DNA from: Wolfiporia cocos
Taxonomy: Eukaryota > Basidiomycota > Agaricomycetes > Polyporales > Phaeolaceae
Assembly: GCA_029448655.1 (NCBI GenBank)
Contig: JACCLO010000013.1
Location: 806,001-870,000, forward strand
Length of the DNA stretch: 64,000 nucleotides
Direction of reading: 5' to 3'
This document shows, piece by piece, positions 44,001 through 55,361 of this stretch (position 1 is the first letter of the stretch; the number at the start of each line of letters is the position of its first letter). The position numbers and the translations under genes were made by a program. The notes beneath the pieces were generated by a model. It worked only from the letters and a program-made list of their open reading frames with translations. It searched no databases and was not told the origin of the DNA.

Positions 44001-45869
44001 CATAGTGGAAGAAAGTACACAGTCAAGCATACCCCCGCCATCCCACTGGGATATAGTCAGTGCGATCGAGTTCGTTCGTGCCGTAGTTGTCAAAATTTTG
44101 GGTCACACGGTCCGCGATGATGATGACTTCTTCCAGCACGGCTGCGACAGGTGAACCTCTACCTAATCAAGGTAGACATCGTGGCTGATTACTTGGATCA
44201 GCCTGCAGGCAACATGGATCAGGAATTCCTTGCTGCATGCTTTGCGCGACTCAGCACATCTAGATACGCGCAAAACATCGCGAAACTTTGTCTACGACTA
44301 CCCATCGATTCGACGTCTTGCTTCATTTGTCTTTTCCGTGGCGTCTGGCTGTGTGGACGATGCTGCAGATTCAAGCCCTGGTCGGCCGGAGGCAATGTAG
44401 GGTATGGTAGCCAAATACATTGGACAATACCCCACTCGCCCGGAAGGACCTCTACAGCCTCCTCCGCTAGAGGACACCGTTCTTGTGACGGGGACCACAG
44501 GAAGTCTGGGCTGCTGCCTCCTGGCACGGCTTGTAGAAGACACAAACGTGACCAAGGTGTATGCTTTGAACAGAGCAACAGGGGATAAAGCAACATCGTT
44601 TGTGGATAGGCAGAGGTCTGCGCTCCAACGTCGAGGTCTCAACCCCAACATTGCCGATTCTAAAATGGTTGTTCTTTTGAAGGGCTATCTAACCAAAGAC
44701 AACTGGGATCTGCCACCGACCGTCTACACAGAGGTAATTGAGACAGTCTCATGTGCTCTGCCGTCGTATGACTGAGTCATTACCATGAACTTACCAGATG
44801 CATCGCTCCGTGATGCATATCATTCATAAAGGTTAGTACACTGGCTTTCAGAGGGTTCTTTGTCTGAGCTCGACACTATATGCATAATAGCTTGGCGAGT
44901 TGATTTTAAGTTAGCTCTCGCGTCTTTCGAGTCGAACGTCAAGGGTGTCCGGAATTTGATAGACTTTTCTCCGAAGTCCTGTTTACTCGACTCACCTCGT
45001 CTTATCTTCACCAGTTCTATTGGCGTCTTCCAGAGTAAGCATTCTTAGCCGTGATACTTATTTATTCGTCAATGCCTCCCCCCTAGATCAAGAAGACCAT
45101 CAACTACAGCTTGAGCAGCCAATTCTGGCTCAGGTTGCGATTGGTACCGGATATACGGAATCAAAATGGGTTTCAGAGCAGATCATACGCCACGCTGTGG
45201 ATGAGACGTCACTGAAAGCAGTGATAGTCCGAGTGGGACAGTTGTGTGGTGCCTCGGGTGGTGCATGGTCGCTGTATGAATGGTTCCCATCTATGGTTCA
45301 GAGCGTATTGACGCTACGCTGCTTCCCCAGTGATTCTAGAGTGCGTCTTCTGTTTGTCTCCTCTTCTCATTACGCTGACGTCCGGTAGAACATCTCATGG
45401 ATCCCGCTGGAACTAGCCTCCAGTGCACTCGTTGCACTTCGCAGGTCGTCTGTGTCCTCAAGAGTCAAGCGTAATCCACCTCATTCATCCACGTCCCGTG
45501 CCCTGGAGCACGGTCGCGGATGTTATCTCCTCGGAGCTCTCGGTACCGCTAGTACCATATGCTGATTGGTTGGAGGAGCTGGGAAGATCAATTGAACCGA
45601 CAAAGAATGGACAGCAGGCAAACACGGTGGATGCACTCACAGACATCGCGTTGCTTAGGGACATCCGCGCTCTGCGGCTCAGACTCCCGTTCTACAGAAA
45701 TCTCTCCAAAGCGGCTGGAGGAGATGCACTCGGGTTCTCCACATTGTCTATGTCGCAAGCTCTGTCGTGCTTGCCAGCTCTCTCAGCAACCAATAGCCAG
45801 CTCACTCCCGGAGACGTCAAAGTGTGGCTTTCGCAGTGGCGCAAAGAAGGACTGTTTTTTCATGCTTAA
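41010..45869 (+). CDS. NRPS-like A-T-R carboxylic acid reductase, A domain carrying a MITE
   Basis: Start MPGRRLLPPPPQTQ. The adenylation domain includes HSSG then STAFPKPIYWTNH (phosphate loop, across an intron near 41700), LHVMPFYHGMGVLQLSW, and WRIHGRTDDQIMQNSGEK (43390-43440). The thiolation domain reads DDFFQHGCDSLQATW, formed across the intron at about 44152-44198, with the phosphopantetheine Ser present. The terminal reductase has the NAD(P) motif VLVTGTTGSLG (near 44480) and a Tyr/Lys pair in GYTESKW (near 45160). Expected role: activate a carboxylic acid and release it as aldehyde; substrate unknown. MITE C (41856-42505) lies between TDKVF and SLHVM and may be spliced out. A 1-2 nt frame change near 45440-45465, before VIHLIHPRPVPWSTV, may be a true lesion. 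Confidence 0.78.
41856..42505. mobile_element. hAT-like MITE, GC-rich family, copy C, inside NRPS-like gene
   Basis: 650 bp, TAGTGATGTGCC...GGCACATCACTA, nearly identical to copy B. The left flank is GGTGTTCT (41848-41855). On the right the same bases appear as G, ACC, GTGTTCT (42506-42516), i.e. the duplication with a 3-nt insertion. It carries a telomere-like insert near 42338-42364. Confidence 0.88.
42338..42364 (+). repeat. Telomere-like (TTAGGGG) repeats inside MITE C
   Basis: About four TTAGGGG-like units in tandem. The corresponding place in copy B (after 35219) has none. Confidence 0.85.
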
Positions 45870-46175
45870 TAGCTGTTGAGCGCACAGTATTAGCATATAG
45901 CTATCGCAAGCGGTCCTGTATTGTGTGCCTTAGGAAGTAGCGCAGTTAACATACCTGTAGAGTCATGGTAAAGGGTTCTGTTTGTATGTCGACCGAATAA
46001 CATAACTCGCTTGAATACAGCTGCCTGTACACAATCCATCACCCGTGTAAGTATTTCTCGTTGGCGCTACATAATTCTACGAGGGTTTAGCCTGCTCCAG
46101 CCCGTTCATACATTGTCAGGTGGCAGTGCATTTATCAAAGTGGCAGTGCATTTATCAAAGGTTGTGCTGCGATGG
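45870..46175. other. 3' flank with a 20-bp tandem duplication
   Basis: GTGGCAGTGCATTTATCAAA is present twice in a row at 46120-46159. No gene. Confidence 0.6.
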
Positions 46176-46886
46176 AGGGACTTCAGTCAATTATCCTAAT
46201 CTGCCAACTGCCCTTCGCTTAAGAAATCGCAGTTGCGAGCTAGGTTTGCACGCAGATTAATCTGCTAGCTGCGGCAGATTAATCTACTGTGACAATAAAA
46301 TGGTACATCCAGGATTCGAACCAAGGACCTTAGCACGGGTGAGAATAAGAGCATCGCAGCATACATTAGCTAACTGAGCTACAGTGCAACTAGTATCTTT
46401 ACACTTTTAAGAAATATATAGAGTATTTTGTAAACTTCATTTTCACAGTTTAACATCTTCCATAACACAAATACAAATGAATCTGCCTCTAAAGACCTGT
46501 GATTCCAGTGTATTCAGCTTTCCCATGGTGAGTTGCTCCAGGTCAAGCATGGTAAATCAAGCTACCACTATCATTTCTGTATGCTTGTTGGAGCAGTTAG
46601 TTGCCTTGATGATTTGCGGAAATTGTGTGTAAAATTTGCGTTATGTATATTTTGATTGGTCCAGGGTAACTGTTGTCACTATGGCTCAGTTGGCTAATTA
46701 TGCTGCGATGCTGTTATTCTCATCTGTGCTAAGGTCCTTGGTTCGAATCCGGGATGTACCATTTTATTGTCACAGTAGATTAATCTGCCGCAGCTAGCAG
46801 ATTAATCTGCGTGCAAACCTAGCTCGCAACTGCGATTTCTTAAGCGAAGGGCAGTTGGCAGATTAAGATAATTGACTGAAACTCTA
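46176..46886. mobile_element. Head-to-head tRNA-like element, uninterrupted copy
   Basis: The outer ends CTTCAGTCAATTATC and GATAATTGACTGAAA are inverted. Left arm: minus-strand tRNA-like segment near 46302-46390. Right arm: plus-strand segment with A box TGGCTCAGTTGG (46682-46693) and B box GGTTCGAATCC (46740-46750), as in Pol III internal promoters. Each head is followed outward by a roughly 130-bp tail containing GCAGATTAATCTGC palindromes. A 240-bp unique spacer joins the two heads. Flanking CTGCGATG and CTGCAATG may be the duplication. Confidence 0.75.
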
Positions 46887-47159
46887 CTGCAATGAGAGTG
46901 TGTCTTTTCACTTGAATACCCTGGAGGGTATAGGCGGCTTGCGGAAGTTGAGAGATACGAGGGCCTGAGCAATTGCGAAGTTGAGATTGACAATGCCATA
47001 GGACCAGCTGCCCAAGATCATATACCATCAGGTTGCTGATGCTCACCAACTGGAGAAGCCACTTGGTCACTCAATACGTACAGCTGTACATTTTGTTTCA
47101 ACACGCTGGGTAATGCTCAATTTTAAAGCATCTACCTGGCGTGCGCCCTTCCAAGGACA
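46887..47159. other. Gene-free spacer
   Basis: Nothing recognised. Confidence 0.3.
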
Positions 47160-49222
47160 AGCGGCATTATGATAATAGGTCTTTTCCTCTAACAGGTGGA
47201 TTGCCATGTTTCTCATGACATCTTTGACCCTCAACACCCTCCTCGCTCATGCGGGGGATATCGGAATCTTCTACAATTGCTGCACTTTGAACCGCTTTGT
47301 ACCACGATAGAGTCTCTATCATGTTCCATTCTTATCACGATACCTCGTGCGCGTATGAACCCCAAACCCATATTACTCCTGTCTAGCTACACACTACGTA
47401 TCACCTTGGCTCTCGTTAGCTGCCGCACATGTACTTAGTCTACTGCCTGTGGGATATAAATGTTTTTCTCTCTCATGACATCTTTGACGCACTCGCTTGG
47501 TCATCATCGTATACCAAGCTCTTGAAGCTCTGCAAAGCTGGGGTAGCTAGTAGATTGCCAGACGCAAAGCTTATTCAACCAGCATGTGATATCTAGATTT
47601 GCCTGACGCACATGCATGTTCTACTTCCATCAACTCATCACACTAGGATATTAGCGATTTCAATTGGCTTGGAGATTGAAATATTGACATGTTACGTTTG
47701 AACAAGTTTTGGAATTATAGACTCAGTTTCATTTGCATCGGATATACTGCAGTCTGTATCCATATAAGCGTCTTCTCAGCGGTTCTTAAATGCTGTTGTC
47801 TGTGTATTGATGATACATCTTTATGGTAGGCCTCGCATTGATATTATATCGGGCTGTTCATAGCATCGCCCATTCGGATATGTCGATCGGTAGAATGGAC
47901 GAGCCCCGCGTCATTGTTATCAATGCCGACGTAGCCGGATGGAGTTTAGACTCGGGTGACTGGCGCCTAGCACTGGTCGAGATCGCTGCTGTAGCTTCAC
48001 TGGCTGCCTAATAGCCCCATAGAACCGCGAGCACCCAGCTGCAGGTCTGCATACTGTGGGGCTACCATAGTCAAGGACCTTGTCATATTGTGTTGCATAG
48101 AGGTATGTAGTAGAATGTTATGTTTGAAAAGGTCGACCGAAGCGCTGCACTGAAGTGTTCGGTTGCATTTCGCAGCTCTACAATAGAAAATCAAGGCCCA
48201 TCTCTCCGAACCTAGAACCTGTCAACTTGTATATGTGGCGTTTCTCTAAGATCACCCCACCTCATCCAAGCAAGATCCAGGATTGGCTGTGACTGTCACA
48301 TGTGGGCGTCAGCATGGGATGGCACCTTTTCAAGGCCGACGACGGATTTTGGTACGAGGGAGATGATTAAGACGAGACTACGCTTAGTCGCGACCGTTCT
48401 CCATGGAAACCATGTCTCTGGAGGTTGAGAAGGACAATCCTCAGAATCCGCGAACCTGTCATTCATACAGCGCACGGACATCTTATTACAATGGGCATTT
48501 GTCTACCGATCCTGAAGACGTATGTGTCTTCGCAAACTCTACTCCCAGCGTTCCTTCGACCGCCGAGTACATGATGCGCTCGTTGCATGCCTACGGACGC
48601 CAGGCAATGTGTACAGGAGTCATTTGGGGAATACACGTGTTCTGCATATTTGGCACAGACATGGTCCACTTATGCCAGTGATTCCACATATCCTGGGAGG
48701 ATATCTGCCCCAGCTGCACACATTGCAAGTCTGGGATTCCTCCCAACAAATTATCAAGAGGAATATGCTTGTGCTGGGTTCTTCGTTCTGTCAATTCCTT
48801 CTGCTAATTAGCACGAATGTTACCAAAGTATCACTGGGCTATATCAGATGGCGTAGCATGACAGGCTTCTGGAGGTTGCTTGGATGTTTTCTGCAACTGA
48901 CGACCCTTGATTGCTGTAACCTCAGCGCGTTGAGTCAGGTCTTAACCACATCACTCCCTATATGGCATATCTGTGCAAATGGCGACCACTCCACTTCCAA
49001 ACACTATCCGTCAACTTCACTAAAGACGTGCTACTGTTCGCTTGCCAATTTTTCCGGTTGCTCGCCCTCGTGCCTCCTCCTATCAAAGTCTTGCATATTA
49101 CCACAGATTCAGCCCTGTATCTGAGCATTAATACCTATTGCGACTTCCCTGCATCATGTCTGTCTCTCGTTGCGGCTCTGCAATCTACATTGAGCGACCT
49201 GAGACCAAGCCCCTTCTGTGGT
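47160..49222 (+). pseudogene. Degraded F-box/LRR-like gene, 3' part hit by element 2
   Basis: Scattered frames have the look of Agaricomycetes F-box-associated leucine-rich proteins: YLPQLHTLQVWDSS (about 48700), then VTKVSLGYIRWRSMTGFW and LLGCFLQLTTLDCCNLSAL (48820-48930), then LHFQTLSVNFTKDVLLF (48985). At least two frame changes are needed to connect them. No F-box proper was identified, so the family call is tentative. The frame runs into the 5' LTR of element 2 at 49223; beyond the element (58437 on) no continuation was recognised. Confidence 0.35.
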
Positions 49223-49604
49223 TGTCACAAGCCGATTTCTTTCACCTAGCCAACGACTAGTGACTAGAGCCTGAACCCTTATCTTATCTAAGCGCGTGCC
49301 TATGCAGTCACGTGTCAAGACCCCGGACACCCTATCACGTGTTGTCAGACCCCCGGACACTCTGTGCCGTGTACCTACACCCATTATAGGGTTACCTACA
49401 ATATAACGGACTATCAGCTTACATAATAACTATACAGCAGCCAAACATGTACAAACAGTAGAATAGCATATATACTGGCCGACGAGCAGGGTAGCACCCC
49501 AGACTCATCTTGGCCTTATATGCCTTGAGTAGCCTCAGATCAGGAATACGCTTCCACACGAGTAATATTCCCCTGAGTAGTTGCTTGAAGTGTTGCTTGT
49601 GTCA
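49223..49604 (+). repeat. 5' LTR of element 2
   Basis: 382 bp, TGTCACAAGC...GCTTGTGTCA. TATA box TATATA at 49469-49474. Two copies of a unit containing GTTGTCAGACCCCCGGACAC-like sequence (the 3' LTR has three). Confidence 0.95.
49469..49474 (+). promoter_or_regulatory. TATA box in 5' LTR of element 2
   Basis: TATATA, 32 nt before the predicted transcript start AGACTCATCTT at 49501-49511. Confidence 0.6.
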
Positions 49605-49605
49605 T

Positions 49606-49616
49606 AAGATGAGTCT
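49606..49616 (+). promoter_or_regulatory. Self-complementary primer-binding site of element 2
   Basis: AAGATGAGTCT starts one base past the LTR. It is the exact reverse complement of AGACTCATCTT (49501-49511), the predicted first 11 nt of the transcript. Same geometry as in element 1, but unrelated sequence. Confidence 0.75.
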
Positions 49617-50371
49617 CCCCCCCGCTTAGTAGTTTTACCCTAAGCAACCCCAGCGCACTAGGGGCAAAGTGCACCTCTCTTTCACTCTTGTTGAACTTCG
49701 GTTCTCCAAGCACGCGATTGGTTTCATACCCACCACATCCCAGGGTTAAGGGATTAGAGTTCTGGGGGAATCACTTGTGAACAGCGTGTAGGGGACCTCT
49801 CCTACAGTTGCTTCTAAGCTACTGGACCAACACTGTGCAACGTGGTTGTAAAGGTCTTGGGTTACAATCCCACCACAGTAACTGTGCACCCGACGCATAA
49901 TAATCAAAGGTGTTAAGGGGCCCTGTGGCAGTGTACAGAGGCACTGATCGTCTATTTACGGGCCTACTGCCCCGACGATACGTGCATTACCGCGCCCCCT
50001 TTACTATACAACCCAGCGCGTACCTCACGGCTGAAGAGGCAGGAAATCACCTACGTACTGTACCGGCACTTGCCGCTTATGGTAGAAATTTTACACGCCC
50101 CATCACATAGGTGGATAGTTCCCATGCCCCTGGTATCCCGAATTAGCTTTGGGGCTGGACGAGGTTTCGGAGGCTGAGATTACTTGCCAGCCTTGGGAAG
50201 AAAACCCCTTGGCGTTTCTTGGCACATCTCCGAAAAGAGGTGGTCTCAGTTTGTAGTGGACAGAAAGTTTATAGCTACCACCCCGATAGCCTCTAGAGGT
50301 CCCACAGTGGGCTGGTAGCGCTTTCAGTCGCGACTACATCTTAATTACATAAACTTCAGTACATATGGGAC
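49617..50371 (+). other. Leader of element 2
   Basis: About 750 bp between primer site and gag. It contains a C-run (49619-49625) and a B-box-like segment (GGTCTTGGGTTACAATCCCA near 49852). No coding domain. Confidence 0.45.
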
Positions 50372-52440
50372 ATGGCTCACTCCATCAATTACATCCGCAA
50401 CCCCCGACTGGAGGACCAACCAGCCCCCTTCAACATCTTCGGTCCCGGCGGAGCCCTGCCACCTGCCCACTCGCCCACCTTTAACCCGTTCGACACATTC
50501 ATCGCCGACATAGGACAACTGTTGGTAGCGGACAGCATCCATGCCCCCCACCCCGTTGAAGTTGCCCCTGTCGAAAACACCACCTTCGACGGAAACACAC
50601 CGGCACAATCCCTGCCATATGGGGCATCGCAGGAGTCACAGGGTCCTGGAACGGAAGTGATCCAACAGGCATTCCACCTCATGCGAGAACAATCTAACAC
50701 TATCTGCGGTGGAAGCCAACTCAGCCACATCGACTCCCCCCTCGTGATGCAATGGGTGTTCCCGCCTAACCCCACAATGGCAGACTTCGGTGCGTGCTGT
50801 CAGCAGGTCGCACAGGCAATGGTAATGGTTGGAACATGGTCTCAGGAAATGGCAGGATGATTCCTAAGGGAAGCACAGCGGTTGCAGGCAGACGCTCTCC
50901 AAGCTGGAGATGTGGCTTCACAGCACAGCCAGCAACCCCCCCCTGTCAGATCTAATGCCTCGGTCGCTGAAAGTCACTTCCGACCAGTAGAAAACTGGGT
51001 TCAATCGGTGCACATGCACTCTCCCCAGTGGACACCCCAAGGAGGCAGGCCACTCCCGACACCACCATCCCGCAGCAACTCCCAGCAGACGAACCCCTTC
51101 CTACCCGGGTACACTCCTCCCATCCTAACAAGCCCGGTCCCTACACCCCTGGCCCCTCGACCCAACTACTGGAACACGACAACCCCAGCCCCTCCACCAC
51201 CACAGGCACCGTGTGTGAACACTTGGGGAGCTGTGCCTCCTCAAGGAGCTCATGCGTCAATGTGGTGGCCCGAGAAACCGGCATCGTCGCAGTGGGACGT
51301 GTACTCAATGCTCCCCGAGCCACGGCCCGACCCCCGGTATAAGTCAAAGGTTAGGGAACCAGAACCATTCACCAGCAGCGGGTTCACAGACTGGTACATG
51401 CGGTTGAGGCTGTACATCGACGACAATGCCCCCATACTATTCACCGACTCGAAAAAGGTGGGGGCAGCAGTCTTGCTCATCCATGGTTCAAAAGTCGACT
51501 CCTGGGTAGCGGCCTTCACTCAGGAGCACTACCTGTCTGGTCAGTGGAGGATAAGTTGGCAACGGTTCATCTGGGAACTCCACCAGAAGTTCGACGACCC
51601 CAACCTGGAGAAAAAGGCAGCGGTAGCAGCAGAGTGACTCACCATGACGCTCGGTAAAGGCAAAGAGTACTTCCAGGAGTCAGAATGACTCTTGGGAGAA
51701 GCCAAGTATGACCGGGAGAACCAAGTGGTCCATAGCTGGGTCACTTGGGCAATCCCCAAGGACATTTACTCTTCGGTCCACCAAGGTCGCCGCCACCGTC
51801 AACGACAAATCGCAGCGTGGGTACAATGTCCAAATCCCGGAGGACTACGAATCCTGGAAACAGGCAATCCTCCGGACCGACAACATGATGTGCTGTCTCT
51901 GGGATGAGGGAAAGTTGTGCAGCAACTGGGACACCAAGGGAATGGAAAAGGGCAAGGAGCGTGCCAAGCCCGAGCGTGCTCCTCGAGCGGAACCGACGGC
52001 AGAAGAACGGGCCAACTTGCTCAAGAGGAAGTGCCACTCCTGCAGCAAGTCGCAAGCCAAGGCACCCGGCAAGGGGTTCACCAAGACCACCTGGCACCAA
52101 CCGAACTGGTGACCCCGAACCAACACCACCCCCACCACCAGTGGATCCGGAAACCAACGAACCCGGCAGGTCACAGACAGGAATGAAGCTCCAAAAGTCC
52201 TAGGCGAGATTCCCCAGGAGGACTTTGTCCGAATGGTATCCGCTTGGGCCAAGGAGAACCCGAGGCCGCCAAGGAAGCCGGGTTTGCACCCACTCAGGTA
52301 AGTCCCTCCCCCTCGAATCGCTTTTCAGTTCTGGAAATCGAAGAACCAGTAATTCTCAGAAAAAGTGATTCGGCTGCCATGGAGTATGACGAGCCAGTGG
52401 ATGGACTATATGGGCTAGAGACCGGGGCCCAATATTAGAA
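50372..52440 (+). pseudogene. gag: Gag of element 2, decayed
   Basis: Start ATG at 50372. A Pro/Ser/Thr/Gln-rich N-terminal half is followed by a capsid-like Gag core from about 51355 (REPEPFTSSGFTDWYMRLRL through RFIWELHQKFDDPNLEKKA to about 51630). TGA stops interrupt the same frame at 50858, 51635 and 51686, each at a place where CGA reads on smoothly. A +1 frame change near 51775 leads to ESWKQAILRTDNMMC. The zinc-knuckle region keeps only CHSC near 52030 and lacks the later His and Cys, so it is degenerate or frameshifted. A TAG closes the linker frame at 52436. Confidence 0.85.
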
Positions 52441-52612
52441 CCAGTATTTGTATCTTTCGCATCTGTAGAATCAGACATAGATGACGATGACAGAGCTTCA
52501 ACATGCTCCGACGATTTGTTTGTAACAGCCTTGGAGGTGCCTCCCACTGGAGCATGGCGGGAGGCAAATACCGTGCTTATTTCTTTTCAAAGCTAATGTA
52601 ACATATGTTCCG

Positions 52613-53137
52613 ATGGATGTGGATCTGGTAGTGACATCCAATGTGAAAATGGCAGACACATCGGATGCCACTAGGAAAAAGCCAGAGAAGAAAGTGCGGC
52701 ATCGACAAACCAAGAAGAAGGTCGTCACACTCGACATTTACCTCGATCACCCGTGGGCAATCCCTTCCGAGCAAAAAAGCGAAGGAGCCGCGGGATACGA
52801 TCTGTACTCTGCAGAAGAAGTACTAGTCTCTAACGGGAAGCGCATCACTGTAGACACTGGCATCAAAATCAGGATGCCAGCCGGTGTATATGGGCGCATT
52901 GCTCCACGATCCGGACTCACTCTCAAAGGAGTCGACGTGGAAGGCGGTGTAGTAGACGAAGACTACACCGGCCGAGTAAAAGTCATACTGTATAATCAGA
53001 CCGGAGCAGATTATCAGGTCGAGTATGGGGACAGAATCGCCCAGTTCATACTCGAATGCAACATGACACCAAACACCAAGATCATCAAGTTGATCCGCAA
53101 AACCACGTGAGGAACACAGGGCTTCGGATCAACTGGT
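52613..53137 (+). pseudogene. dUTPase domain upstream of protease (element 2)
   Basis: Motifs in order: GAAGYDLYS (residues 58-66 from the ATG at 52613), GRIAPRSGL (94-102), GGVVDEDYTGRVKVILYN (111-128, with catalytic Asp and Tyr), GDRIAQFILE (139-148). A TGA at 53108-53110 follows, then GTQGFGSTG at once. The last is motif 5, whose usual leading Arg is exactly where the TGA stands. About 30 Lys/Arg-rich residues precede the fold. The order dUTPase then protease matches betaretroviruses and differs from element 1. Confidence 0.9.
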
Positions 53138-53560
53138 GAAAAACTCAGGGGAAGTGTAGTGGTCATCCAGACAGGAAAATGGGGAAAGCAGATCGAAGTA
53201 CCAATCACTCTCCACCGCCCTGACGGATGTGCCCTCTTCACAAAGGCTCTCATTGATTCCGGTTCTACCAGATTGGTGATTAGTAAGTCCTACGTGGAGG
53301 AACACTGACTCAAGCAGATCCCGCTAGACCACCCTATCAAGCTGTTCAACGCCAACGGATCAACCAACAGCATGGGGCTCATGACGCACTATGTCGAGCT
53401 CCAAATGCAGATTGACACGCACTTGGAAACCCGCACATCCCACATCACGGAACTAAGCTCTGCGGACATCTTTCTAGGCTTTGACTGGCTCGAAGACCAC
53501 AACCCTTCCACCGACTGGAAGAAGCGACGGATCACGTTCTCTTGCGACTGCGAACATAGC
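53138..53560 (+). pseudogene. Aspartic protease of element 2
   Basis: ALIDSGSTRLVIS at about 53246 is the catalytic DSG site. Downstream come LFNANGSTNSMG and ADIFLGFDWLEDHNPSTDW, the second conserved protease region of Ty3 elements. A TGA at 53306-53308 and a frame change near 53555 (into the RT frame) disrupt it. Confidence 0.82.
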
Positions 53561-55361
53561 AGATCAAGGATGGTGATCATATTTACTACATTTTCGCTGA
53601 CGCATGGATCCGGAACAGGGAAGAATGTAGAGCGGACATCACCAAACATGTCCGCGCCACGGAAGCAACCGAAATCACCATTGCGGCTGGCAAAACCACG
53701 GAAGCCAAAACGTTCGAGGAGGTCATACCCGAGTACTTACATGAGTTCAAAGATGTGTTTGAGGAAAAGGAATTCAACACCCTCCCAGAACGGTGACCAT
53801 GGGATCACGACATCGAACTTCTCCCCAATTCGGAACCATACGCGGGCAAGATCTATGCCCTTTCACCTAGAGAGCAAGAGGCTTTGGACGACTTCTTAGA
53901 AGAACAGCTGAGCACAGGCTGCATCCGCCCATCGAAGTCACCATGGGGGGCACCCTTCTTCTTTGTCAAAAAGAAGGATGGGAAACTACACCCTATCCAG
54001 GACTATCGAAAGTTGAACCAGATGACCAAGAAGAACAAGTACCTGCTCCCACTCATCACAGAGCTACTTAACAAACTAAAGCGTGTTAAGTACTTTTCTA
54101 AACTGGACATTCGTTGGGGATACATGAACATCAGAATCAAAGAAGGTGACGAGGAAAAAGCCACCTTCATCACTAATCGGGGGCTCTACGAGCCATTAGT
54201 AATGTTCTTCGGAATGTGCAACGCACCAGGCACATTCCAGACTTTGATGAATGACATATTTAGAGACCTAGTCCTCACAGGGAAGGTCATTGTATATTTA
54301 GACGACATCCTTATTTTTACAGAGAACCAGAAAGAACATAGAGAGATCCTGCGCAAGGTTCTTTTGGTTCTCCGTCAAAATAAGTTGACTTGCAAACCAG
54401 AGAAATGCAAGTTCAAGAAATCCGAAGTAGAGTACTTGGGGCATATCATCTCTCACGGGAAAATCCATATGGATCCCGCAAAGGTTGCTGCAGTAGCTGA
54501 ATGGCCAGCACCTCGGAACAAGAAAGAAGTGCAATCCTTCATCGGATTCACTAACTTCTACCGGAGATTTATATCCAAATTCTCCACGGTAGCACACCCC
54601 CTTATCAATCTAACCAAAGACGGAGATTGGCAATGGGGCATGACAGAACAGGAATGCTTCAACAGGTTAAAGAATATCTTTGTCACAGCACCTGTACTAG
54701 GGATACCAAATGATGACAATCCATTCCGCATTGAAGCAGACTCTTCAGACTTTGCAGCTGGAGCCTGCCTCATGCAGAATCAAGACGGCATCTGGAAGCC
54801 CATAGCGTACCACTCAAAGACACTACTACTGGCAGAACGAAACTATGAGGTTTACGATCACGAGCTCCTGGCTATAATGCGTGCCCTTGACGAATGGCGT
54901 CATTTTGTAATGGGTGCAAAACACCCTGTAGAAGTACTAACAGACCACAAGAACCTAGAATACTTTAAAACCCCACAGAAGATTAATCCGCGACAAGCCC
55001 GGTGGATGACGGAACTCGCCGGGTATGACCTACAACTCGTGCACATCCCCGGAAAGACCAATGGAAGGGCGGACGGACTATCCCGAAGAGGTGATCACGA
55101 CAACAACAAGAACCACCTCGAAGGACAGATCGTCCTGAAGGAACACCTTTTCGCCAAAGACAGTGCAGAAAGGCTGCAATCCTCATTCTATACCTTACCC
55201 CATGGGATCACCCACGAGGAGGTAAAAGAGAGGGTCAAAGCGGAAGCTGCTCTCTACAACAAGGAGGTAGTAGAAGGATCAGTGGAAATGCCCGAGGACG
55301 GCCTATGCTACAGGAGGGGGAAGTTGATCATTCCGAGAGACGAGGAATTAATCGGAAAAAA
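53561..55361 (+). pseudogene. pol: Reverse transcriptase and RNase H of element 2
   Basis: The frame from about 53575 includes the pre-RT linker with a TGA at 53794-53796 (before PWDHDIEL). It then stays open from 53884: PSKSPWGAPFFFVKKKDGKLH, LDIRWGYMNIRI, MFFGMCNAPGTFQ, YLDD at 54295-54306, thumb and connection, and RNase H starting FRIEADSSDFAAGACL (catalytic Asp near 54736) with DHELLAI and LTDHKNLEY. A frameshift lies in an A6 run at 55356-55361 (one A too many), after which the integrase frame begins. Confidence 0.93.

Noticed and set aside
9500..45869. A single secondary-metabolite cluster of PKS, hydrolase, MFS and NRPS-like genes
   Set aside because: The genes are spread over 36 kb of repeats, on different strands, and the PKS is broken; co-regulation cannot be argued from sequence alone.
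49840..49880. tRNA remnant in the leader of element 2
   Set aside because: Only a B-box-like segment is visible; no A box or cloverleaf could be drawn.
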